From: JBBKWQ01 sp037969115
Lineage (GTDB): Bacteria > Actinomycetota > Acidimicrobiia > Acidimicrobiales > Ilumatobacteraceae
Direction: 5' to 3'
Assembly: GCA_037969115.1 (NCBI GenBank)
Contig: JBBKWQ010000058.1
Coordinates: forward strand, 1 to 7,345
Length of the DNA: 7,345 nt
The first letter of the stretch is position 1. Each line of letters starts with the position of its first letter. Under the pieces are notes generated by a model, which was given only the letters and a program-made list of their open reading frames with translations, did no database searches and was not told where the DNA came from. Made by a program: the position numbers and the translations under genes. Positions 1 to 5,460 of this stretch are shown here, one piece after another.

Positions 1-59
1 CTTTGAGCGCATTCGGAACCATCGGTGGTTCGCCGGACGCTTTGAGCGCATTCGGAACC
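1..59. repeat. 20-bp exact direct repeat, 39-bp period, at window edge
   Basis: The 20-mer CTTTGAGCGCATTCGGAACC occurs at 1-20 and again without mismatch at 40-59, giving a 39-bp period. The first copy begins at the window edge, so the array may continue to the left. The 19 bases between the copies include the right arm of a perfect 6-bp hairpin (16-31). The base after each copy differs (A at 21, G at 60), so the second copy is the last clear unit. A 39-bp period equals 13 codons, so any reading frame through it encodes a 13-residue repeat. The sequence alone does not tell whether this is the repetitive C-terminus of an upstream gene or an intergenic repeat family. Confidence 0.85.
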
Positions 60-143
60 GCAGGGGAGACGGCCCGGGCGGTCGCGAGTCGGGTGAGTTC
101 GGGTTCGGGTCGGTTCTCGGCGTCGGCAGCGGCGCTGGTGTAG
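3..143 (+). CDS. Possible C-terminal tail of an upstream gene (partial, uncertain)
   Basis: This frame is open from the window edge and stops at TAG 141-143, giving 46 visible residues. It starts LSAFGTIGGSPDA followed by LSAFGT, a 13-residue repeat produced by the 39-bp DNA repeat, and ends in an Ala/Ser/Gly-rich tail. From about base 60 on, the third codon positions are mostly G or C, as in the neighbouring genes. I recognise no family. A second + frame (base 2 to the TGA at 158-160, with a repeated FERIRN) and a - strand frame (ATG at 145-147, Pro-rich, open to the edge) are also open, so neither frame nor strand is certain. It may be wholly non-coding. Confidence 0.22.
   Translation: MSAFGTIGGSPDALSAFGTAGETARAVASRVSSGSGRFSASAAALV
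16..31. other. Small perfect hairpin inside the repeat unit
   Basis: GAACCA (16-21) and TGGTTC (26-31) are exact reverse complements around a four-base TCGG loop. The hairpin spans the end of the first repeat copy and the start of its spacer. No run of T follows, so it is not a standard intrinsic terminator. The second copy has lost the right arm. Confidence 0.5.
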
Positions 144-171
144 ACATGCCGGGCGAATGAGCATGTAGCTT
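141..171 (+). promoter_or_regulatory. Possible dxs promoter
   Basis: TAGACA at 141-146 is one base from the -35 consensus TTGACA, and TAGCTT at 166-171 fits the actinobacterial TANNNT -10 pattern. The spacer of 19 bases is slightly long. The -10 box ends 10 bases before the dxs ATG, so transcription would begin only a few bases upstream of it. No Shine-Dalgarno sequence precedes the ATG, which fits a very short leader. This is a pattern match in a short region and is weak. Confidence 0.3.
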
Positions 172-181
172 CGTAGACGTC

Positions 182-2122
182 ATGTATCTGGAGCGCATTC
201 AGGAACCCGCCGACCTGCGCACGATGTCGTACGACGAACTGGACGAGCTCGCCGGTGAGATTCGCGACTTCGTCGTGGCGGCGGTCTCGGAGACCGGCGG
301 TCATCTCGGGTCGAACCTCGGTGCGGTCGAACTCTCGCTGGCGCTGCACAGAGTGTTCGATTCCCCGACCGACGCGATTCTGTGGGACACCGGTCATCAG
401 TCGTACGTCCACAAGATCGTCACGGGGCGCGGCGGCCGCTTCGAGCAGCTTCGCCAAGCGGGTGGACTCTCCGGCTACCCGAGCCGCGAGGAGAGCCCGC
501 ACGACCACATCGAGAACAGCCACGCCTCCACGGTGTTGTCGTACGCGTACGGCATGGCCGTTGCCCGCGATGCCGGCGTCGACGATCACCGCCACATCGT
601 CGCGGTGATCGGCGACGGTGCCATGACCGGCGGTATGGCGTACGAAGCACTCAACAACCTCGGGCATTCGAAACGTCGGGTCATCATCGTCCTCAACGAC
701 AACGGGCGCAGCTACGCCCCGACGGTCTCGAACCTCTCGGCCAACAGCCAGGGGCACGACGAGCGCGGCGACCACCCGAGCCTGCCCGATCGAGTCACCG
801 ACCGGCTCGCCCACGCACTCACCGACATTCGCCTCAACCCGGTGTACGTCCGTCGTCAACGCCGCCTCGAGGACTTCCTCCACAACCTGCCCGGTGTCGG
901 GCCCCAAGCCGAGAAGGCCATCGAGGCGTTCAAGGCGGGCGTACGCGAGTTCCTCCAGCCGCCGTCGTTCTTCGAGGCACTCGGTGTGCGCTATGTCGGG
1001 CCGGTCGACGGTCACGACATCGAGGCCGTCGAGCAGGCCTTCCGGAGCGCCGAGGAACTGTCGATCGAAGGCCCGATCATCGTGCACGTGCTGACGCAAA
1101 AGGGGCGCGGTTACTCACCCGCCGAGGACGACGACGAGAAGCACCTCCACGACGCCCCGGTGTTCGATCCAATCACCGGTCCGCCGAAGGCGGTACCCAC
1201 GGGCTATACGCAGGCGTTCGCGGAAGCCGTCATCAAGGAGGGTGAACTCGACGAGCGCATCGTGGCGATCACGGCGGCGATGCCCGGACCGACCGGGCTC
1301 ATTCCGTTCCAGAACCACTTCCCCGATCGCTTCTTCGACGTCGGCATCGCCGAGCAACATGCCGTCGCCGGTGCCGCCGGAATGGCGATGTTCGGGCTGC
1401 GACCCGTGGTGGCGATCTATTCCACCTTCCTGTCGCGGGCATGGGATCAGGTGGTGTACGACGTCGCGCTGCACCGCCTGCCGGTGATCTTCTGCCTCGA
1501 CCGTGCCGGCATCACCGGGCCCGACGGCGCGTCACATCACGGCGTCTACGACATGGCGCTGCTCTCGAAGGTGCCCGGCATGCGTGTGCTGGCTCCGTCG
1601 AGCGCACAAGAGCTTCAGCAGATGTTGCACGACGCCGTGCAACTCGCCGACAGCGGGCCGGTCGCGATTCGTTATCCGCGTGGCGCTGCACGCCAGGTCG
1701 ACGAGCACGACGTGGGCAGTGGTCTCGACGCGCGTCTCGTACGCGAGGGTGACGGTTCAGTCTGCGTGCTCGCGATCGGCAAGCTCGTCGCCGACGCCGT
1801 CAAGGCCGGTGACCAATTGCATCGGCAGGGCATCGACGCGACCGTGTGGGACGTGCGCTCGTGCGAACCGCTCGATCCGAAGATGATCGCCGACGCCGCT
1901 CGTCATCGAGCCGTGGTCACCGCGGAAGACGGCATCCGAAACGGCGGAATCGGGATGGCCATCGCCGACCAGATCGCATCGGTTTCGCCGGGTGTTCCGG
2001 TCACCGTGCTCGGGATCCCGGCGAAGTTCTTGCCCCACAGCCAGCAGCCGGGCGACATCTTGACCTCGCTCGGACTCAGCGCCGACGGCATCGCCAAAGC
2101 CGCCCGCGAGGCGATTCACTGA
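182..2122 (+). CDS. dxs: 1-deoxy-D-xylulose-5-phosphate synthase
   Basis: Thiamine-diphosphate enzyme that condenses pyruvate with glyceraldehyde 3-phosphate to give DXP, the first step of the MEP isoprenoid pathway (and a precursor for thiamine and pyridoxal); cytosolic homodimer. The 646 residues show the family order: TGGHLGSNLG (38-47), WDTGHQSYVHK (68-78), the ThDP/Mg motif GDGAMT (144-149) with LNDN (171-174), GPVDGHD (273-279), the catalytic Glu in GIAEQHA (E391 in 388-394), the DRAGITGPDG loop (440-449), YPRG (498-501) and the C-terminal transketolase domain ending in LGIP...LGL. The start MYLERIQ...ADLR matches the usual N-terminus and lacks a Shine-Dalgarno site. Compared with the 620-residue E. 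coli enzyme it carries about 24-28 extra residues after the ThDP motif, around 188-212, rich in His, Asp and Arg; these account for the greater length. It appears to be transcribed alone. Confidence 0.97.
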   Translation: MYLERIQEPADLRTMSYDELDELAGEIRDFVVAAVSETGGHLGSNLGAVELSLALHRVFDSPTDAILWDTGHQSYVHKIVTGRGGRFEQLRQAGGLSGYPSREESPHDHIENSHASTVLSYAYGMAVARDAGVDDHRHIVAVIGDGAMTGGMAYEALNNLGHSKRRVIIVLNDNGRSYAPTVSNLSANSQGHDERGDHPSLPDRVTDRLAHALTDIRLNPVYVRRQRRLEDFLHNLPGVGPQAEKAIEAFKAGVREFLQPPSFFEALGVRYVGPVDGHDIEAVEQAFRSAEELSIEGPIIVHVLTQKGRGYSPAEDDDEKHLHDAPVFDPITGPPKAVPTGYTQAFAEAVIKEGELDERIVAITAAMPGPTGLIPFQNHFPDRFFDVGIAEQHAVAGAAGMAMFGLRPVVAIYSTFLSRAWDQVVYDVALHRLPVIFCLDRAGITGPDGASHHGVYDMALLSKVPGMRVLAPSSAQELQQMLHDAVQLADSGPVAIRYPRGAARQVDEHDVGSGLDARLVREGDGSVCVLAIGKLVADAVKAGDQLHRQGIDATVWDVRSCEPLDPKMIADAARHRAVVTAEDGIRNGGIGMAIADQIASVSPGVPVTVLGIPAKFLPHSQQPGDILTSLGLSADGIAKAAREAIH

Positions 2123-2130
2123 TCGCTCGC

Positions 2131-2158
2131 CCGCCCGACCACACGCTGAGCCGGGCGG
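2131..2158 (+). terminator. GC-rich hairpin after dxs
   Basis: CCGCCCG (2131-2137) pairs perfectly with CGGGCGG (2152-2158) across a 14-base loop, beginning 9 bases after the dxs stop codon. There is no T-run behind it, so it is not a textbook intrinsic terminator. GC hairpins without a U-tract have been proposed to act as terminators in actinobacteria. Its place between dxs and a gene with its own apparent promoter fits termination or read-through control. Confidence 0.35.
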
Positions 2159-2193
2159 TCATCGTGGGCTGCGGACCGACCGAACGGGTTGCG

Positions 2194-2199
2194 TAGGGT
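2194..2199 (+). promoter_or_regulatory. Leaderless -10 box for the crotonase gene
   Basis: TAGGGT fits TANNNT and ends exactly six bases before the ATG at 2206, so a normal start point would fall on the A of the start codon. No Shine-Dalgarno sequence precedes the ATG. Together these are the hallmarks of an actinobacterial leaderless transcript. I see no convincing -35 box. If correct, the crotonase and phosphatase genes form a unit separate from dxs. Confidence 0.5.
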
Positions 2200-2205
2200 T
2201 CCGGC

Positions 2206-3024
2206 ATGTCTGATACCGCGTCTCACGATCCGTACGCCGAGTACTCCCGCCTGAAATTCGAGCGACTCGACCATGGCGTGTTGCTCGTGACACTCGACAA
2301 CCCCGACAAGTTGAACGCAACCGACGGAGCGATGCACGCTGAACTCGCGCGGGTCTTTCGAACCATCGATGCCGACTCCTCGGTACGCGCCGTCATCGTC
2401 ACCGGAGCGGGAAAGGCCTTCTCGGCGGGCGGCGACCTCGAGTGGATCGCCGACCAGGTCGGCGACTACGCCCAGACCATGCGAGTGATGAAAGAAGCGG
2501 GTGACATCGTGAGAACGATGATCGAGTGCGACACGCCGATCATCTCCGCCATCAACGGCGTCGCTGTCGGAGCGGGTCTCGCTGTGGCACTGATGGCCGA
2601 CATCAGCATCATCGACGAGGATGCCCGTTTCACCGACGGCCACATTCGACTCGGCGTCGGCGCCGGCGACCACGCCGTCGCGATCTGGCCGCTGCTGTGC
2701 GGCATGGCAAAGGCGAAGTACTACTTGCTCACGTCTGACTTCATCACCGGTCGTGAGGCCGAACGAATCGGGCTCGTGTCCAAAGCCGTCCCGGCCGCAC
2801 AGCTGATGACCGAGGCGTTGCAGGTGGCAGACAAGCTGGCAACCGGCCCGCGTGACGCCATCCAGCTCACCAAACGGGCGCTGAACCACTGGCTCCGCCA
2901 GGCACTCCCCAGCTTCGAGGCATCGTTGGCGTACGAGATGCTGAACTTTCTCGGCCCCGATGCGGCCGAGGGCCTGACTGCGCTCCAGGAGAAACGAGCG
3001 CCCGACTTCACCGCCGGCACATGA
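2206..3024 (+). CDS. Crotonase-fold protein (enoyl-CoA hydratase/isomerase family), likely not a hydratase
   Basis: 272 residues with the crotonase fold. Both oxyanion-hole segments are visible: KAFSAGGDLEW (70-80) and NGVAVGAGLAVALMADI (117-133); the C-terminal helices that complete the trimer fold follow. By hand alignment to rat enoyl-CoA hydratase, catalytic Glu144 corresponds to His146 (in DGHIRLG) and Glu164 to a Tyr in KYYLLT (171-176), so both hydratase acids are absent. His146 and Asp155 (GAGDH, 152-156) instead have the nine-residue spacing of the His145/Asp154 pair of 6-oxocamphor hydrolase, a crotonase that cleaves C-C bonds in beta-diketones; the nearby WPLLCGMAKAKYYLLT stretch also resembles that branch. 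The substrate is unknown, and a CoA thioester remains possible. ATG 2206 is supported by the TANNNT box six bases upstream. The gene ends in an ATGA overlap with the phosphatase gene. Confidence 0.9.
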   Translation: MSDTASHDPYAEYSRLKFERLDHGVLLVTLDNPDKLNATDGAMHAELARVFRTIDADSSVRAVIVTGAGKAFSAGGDLEWIADQVGDYAQTMRVMKEAGDIVRTMIECDTPIISAINGVAVGAGLAVALMADISIIDEDARFTDGHIRLGVGAGDHAVAIWPLLCGMAKAKYYLLTSDFITGREAERIGLVSKAVPAAQLMTEALQVADKLATGPRDAIQLTKRALNHWLRQALPSFEASLAYEMLNFLGPDAAEGLTALQEKRAPDFTAGT

Positions 3025-3797
3025 GCTTCGACGACGACTTGACGCTCGGCCTCGAGCTCGCCGACGCCTGCGACCGATTCACCTTGCCGCTGTTCGAGCG
3101 CCAGGCGTTCACGTTGGACTGGAAAGCGAACCGAACCGAGGTGACCGAAGCAGACCGCGGCGCCGAGACGATGATCGCCGACAGCGTTCTCGCCGCCCGA
3201 CCCGAACACGGGTTCTTCGGCGAGGAACACGGCCTGCGCGGCAACGCCGATTCGCCGTGGCGTTGGATCGTCGACCCGATCGACGGCACGTCGGGATTCG
3301 TGCGGGGCATTCCCGTTTGGGCAACACTCATCGCCCTGACCCACGCCGCCGACGGAGTCGTGATGGGCGTGGTCTCGGCCCCGGCTCTACAACGCAGGTG
3401 GTGGGCAGCAAAGGGATCGGGATCGTTCGCGAACGGCCGGCGTTGCCACGTCTCTGCGGTCGACTCGATCGGACACGCCCAGGTGAGTGTGACGTTCAAC
3501 GACGGTTGGGACGAACTCGGCCTGACGCACGAGTTGGTGCGGTTGCAGCAGGAGGCGAGACGGGCCCGCGGGTTCGGCGATTTCTGGCAGCACTGCTTGG
3601 TCGCGGAGGGTGCGTGTGACGTTGCGATCGACGCGGTGGGCGTGCAGCCGTACGACATCGCCGCGGTCAAGCTCATCGTCGAGGAGGCGGGCGGGCGCTT
3701 CACCGACCGTCACGGCGAATCGACGTTCACACATCCCACTGCGATCAGCACGAACGGTGTGTTGCACGACAGGGTCATCGCCCGACTCAACGGCTGA
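3021..3797 (+). CDS. hisN: Inositol-monophosphatase-family phosphatase, probable histidinol-phosphatase
   Basis: A 258-residue Mg-dependent, Li-sensitive-type phosphomonoesterase. All metal-site motifs are present: GEEHG (67-71), VDPIDGTSGF (84-93, with Asp85 and Asp88 as ligands) and YDIAA (211-215, Asp212). The stretch FVRGIPVWATLIAL (93-106) and the SAPALQRRWWAAKG segment (119-132) are characteristic of actinobacterial HisN, which dephosphorylates histidinol phosphate in histidine biosynthesis. Inositol-1-phosphatase or PAP phosphatase activity cannot be excluded from sequence. The length is normal and the C-terminal STNGVLHD is intact. Its ATG overlaps the crotonase stop codon (ATGA, 3021-3024), so translation is probably coupled. 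No other his genes lie in the window, which is common because hisN is often unlinked. Confidence 0.85.
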   Translation: MSFDDDLTLGLELADACDRFTLPLFERQAFTLDWKANRTEVTEADRGAETMIADSVLAARPEHGFFGEEHGLRGNADSPWRWIVDPIDGTSGFVRGIPVWATLIALTHAADGVVMGVVSAPALQRRWWAAKGSGSFANGRRCHVSAVDSIGHAQVSVTFNDGWDELGLTHELVRLQQEARRARGFGDFWQHCLVAEGACDVAIDAVGVQPYDIAAVKLIVEEAGGRFTDRHGESTFTHPTAISTNGVLHDRVIARLNG

Positions 3798-3850
3798 CCA
3801 CACCAGTCTCGTCGACCGGCTCTCGCACACCGGCGCCGCGCAGATGCCAG

Positions 3851-3856
3851 TACCGT
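3851..3856 (+). promoter_or_regulatory. Leaderless -10 box for the VOC gene
   Basis: TACCGT fits TANNNT and lies seven bases upstream of the ATG at 3864, placing the expected start point on the start codon. The 66-bp gap after the phosphatase gene and the lack of a Shine-Dalgarno sequence support a new, leaderless unit made up of the VOC and trans-sulfuration genes. No clear -35 box is seen. Confidence 0.5.
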
Positions 3857-3863
3857 ATGTCGA

Positions 3864-4271
3864 ATGGGTTTGCCAGTTCAGATCACCTTCGACTGCGCCG
3901 ATGCCGACGTGATGGCGGCATTCTGGGCCGCTGCACTCGACTATCAACTTCAAGACCCACCAGAGGGTTTCGAATCGTGGGAGTCGTTCCTCGCCGCCAA
4001 CAACATTCCCATCCCGCCCGCTGGTTCGGTCAGCGCAGTCGTCGACCCCGACGGGGTCGGTCCGCGGGTGCTGTTCCTCCAGGTCCCCGAAACGAAGTCG
4101 GTGAAGAATCGAGTGCATCTCGACATCCGGGCCGGCGATGACCTCGCGAAGTTGGCCAAGGCTGCGCAGCTCGTCGCAGCGGGCGGAACCGAAGTCGGTC
4201 GAGTAGACGAGGACGGTGGTTGGTGGATCGTGATGAACGACCCCGAGGGCAACGAGTTCTGTGTCACGTGA
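3864..4271 (+). CDS. VOC-family (glyoxalase/bleomycin-resistance-like) protein
   Basis: A 135-residue single-unit vicinal-oxygen-chelate protein. The pattern is that of the glyoxalase-like group common in actinobacteria: VQITFDCADADVMAAFWAAAL (5-25), a PRVLFLQVPETKSVKNRVHLDI core (67-88) and WWIVMNDPEGNEFCV near the C-terminus (120-134). Members of this group are mostly uncharacterised; some VOC proteins are lyases, dioxygenases or drug-binding proteins, and nothing here fixes a substrate. There is no signal peptide or membrane segment. The start is supported by the TACCGT box seven bases upstream. Its last 11 bases overlap the start of the trans-sulfuration gene, so the two are likely co-translated. 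Confidence 0.88.
   Translation: MGLPVQITFDCADADVMAAFWAAALDYQLQDPPEGFESWESFLAANNIPIPPAGSVSAVVDPDGVGPRVLFLQVPETKSVKNRVHLDIRAGDDLAKLAKAAQLVAAGGTEVGRVDEDGGWWIVMNDPEGNEFCVT
4245..4249 (+). promoter_or_regulatory. Possible ribosome-binding site for the trans-sulfuration enzyme
   Basis: GAGGG lies inside the end of the VOC gene, 11 bases before the GTG at 4261. The spacing is on the long side. The downstream frame has a stop at 4234-4236 and no other usable start before 4261, so this GTG is the earliest possible start. It keeps the N-terminal segment (LKPASRAITAG) expected for the family. Confidence 0.4.
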
Positions 4272-5436
4272 TGGTCGACCGCTGAAGCCGGCCAGTCGTG
4301 CGATCACGGCGGGTCGGTCGTCGAGCGGATCGTCGTTGGCGCCCGCCCTCTGGGCATCGACGGTGTGGGAGTCCAGCGACATGGACGACGCCCACCGGCG
4401 TGCCACCGCGCTGCGGGCACACGAGTTCTACGCACGGTACGGCAATCCAACCGTGCGGTCCTTCGAGGAGGCGATCGCGGAACTCGAGCACGCCGAGGAT
4501 GCTCTCGCGTTCGGGTCGGGTATGGGCGCCGTCGCTTCCACCGTGTTCGCCTTGTGTTCTACCGGCGACCACGTCGTCGCCTCGAAACAGATGTACGCGG
4601 GCACTCTTGCGTTCCTGCAGGGACCGTGCCGCCGGATGGGCATCGAGACGACCTTCGTCGACGCCTCGCAGGCAGGCGCAACGGCGGCAGCGGTTCGTCC
4701 CGGCAAGACGATGATCGTTCTGGCCGAGACACCCTCGAATCCCCGGCTCGAACTCTGCGATCTCGACGAGCTCGGTTCGATCGTCGGACCGTTCACCGTC
4801 GTCGATTCCACCTTCGCGTCACCACTGGGCCAGCAACCGCTCGCCCACGGTGTCGATCTCGTGATGCACTCGGCGACGAAAGGCATTGCCGGACACAACG
4901 ACGCCACGTTGGGCGTAGTTGCCGGCGACAAGGATCTCATCGATGCGATCTGGAGTTACGCCGTGCTCCACGGCGCAGCGGCGTCACCGTTCGATGCGCT
5001 CAACGCGCTTCGCGGCATTCGTACGCTGGCCGTCCGTACGAGCCAGCAGTCGACGACCGCGCATCGTCTGAGTGAGTACCTGTGCGGCCACCCGGCGATC
5101 AGTGATGTGTGTTACCCGGGGCTCGCATCGCACCCGCAGCACGATCTCGCAAAACGCCAGATGCAGCAGTTCGGCACGGTGCTGGCATTCGACCTCGTCG
5201 GCGGCCGAGCATCGGTTCGGTCGTTCCTCGACAGGGTGCAGCTCGCCAGGCGGGCGACGTCGCTCGGTGGACCCGAAACGTTGGTGTGTCACCCGGCGAC
5301 CACCACGCATGCCAGCCTCTCCGCCGACGAGCAGGCGGCAACCGGCGTCACCGACGGACTCGTGCGCGTCTCCGTCGGCCTCGAAGACGGCGACGATCTC
5401 ATCGCCGACTTCAGCGTTGCCCTTGTCGACGCGTAG
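4261..5436 (+). CDS. PLP-dependent trans-sulfuration (Cys/Met metabolism) enzyme
   Basis: 391 residues, the usual length for the cystathionine gamma-synthase / cystathionine gamma-lyase / methionine gamma-lyase / O-acylhomoserine sulfhydrylase family, cytosolic tetramers acting on sulfur amino acids. Visible hallmarks are YARYGNPT (57-64, phosphate contact from the neighbouring subunit), GSGMGA (85-90), the active-site Tyr in MYAGT (111-115), ETPSNP (156-161), Asp182 in VDSTF (pairs with the PLP ring nitrogen), the PLP Schiff-base Lys207 in HSATKGIAGHND (203-214), SLGGPETL (334-341) and Arg369 in VRVSVGLED (368-376, binds substrate carboxylate). The motif after the lysine is GIAGHND, where the common form is YLxGHxD, and VDSTF replaces VDNTF, so it belongs to a less typical subgroup. 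Which reaction it performs cannot be settled from sequence. It starts with GTG inside the VOC gene. Confidence 0.92.
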   Translation: MSRDGRPLKPASRAITAGRSSSGSSLAPALWASTVWESSDMDDAHRRATALRAHEFYARYGNPTVRSFEEAIAELEHAEDALAFGSGMGAVASTVFALCSTGDHVVASKQMYAGTLAFLQGPCRRMGIETTFVDASQAGATAAAVRPGKTMIVLAETPSNPRLELCDLDELGSIVGPFTVVDSTFASPLGQQPLAHGVDLVMHSATKGIAGHNDATLGVVAGDKDLIDAIWSYAVLHGAAASPFDALNALRGIRTLAVRTSQQSTTAHRLSEYLCGHPAISDVCYPGLASHPQHDLAKRQMQQFGTVLAFDLVGGRASVRSFLDRVQLARRATSLGGPETLVCHPATTTHASLSADEQAATGVTDGLVRVSVGLEDGDDLIADFSVALVDA

Positions 5437-5460
5437 CCGAAACCGCGCCCGATCTCTTGG
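5437..5460. other. Short convergent intergenic gap
   Basis: Only 24 bases separate the TAG of the trans-sulfuration gene from the TGA (reverse strand) of putA. I see no hairpin with a T-run on either strand in it. Transcripts from the two sides may therefore run into the opposite gene, or termination may rely on Rho. Confidence 0.6.

Noticed and set aside
1..59. CRISPR-like pattern of a 20-bp repeat with a 19-bp spacer
   Set aside because: Only two copies are visible, the repeat and spacer are shorter than in known arrays, and there are no cas genes in the window.
1..147. Divergent - strand frame with an ATG at 145-147, open to the window edge
   Set aside because: The translation is Pro/Arg-rich with no recognisable family, its third-position G/C is lower than in the neighbours, and competing + frames are equally open.
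382..1245. Open frame of 287 codons inside dxs in another + frame
   Set aside because: It has an Arg/Pro-rich composition typical of an off-frame reading of GC-rich DNA, and dxs motifs cover the whole stretch.
3831..3838. CGGCGCCG palindrome upstream of the VOC gene as an operator
   Set aside because: Eight-base GC palindromes are frequent at this base composition and nothing else supports a binding site.
3387..4406. Long - strand open frame of 339 codons antisense to the phosphatase and VOC genes
   Set aside because: It lies opposite two genes with clear family motifs. Its translation shows no recognisable domain, and long antisense frames are expected at this GC content.
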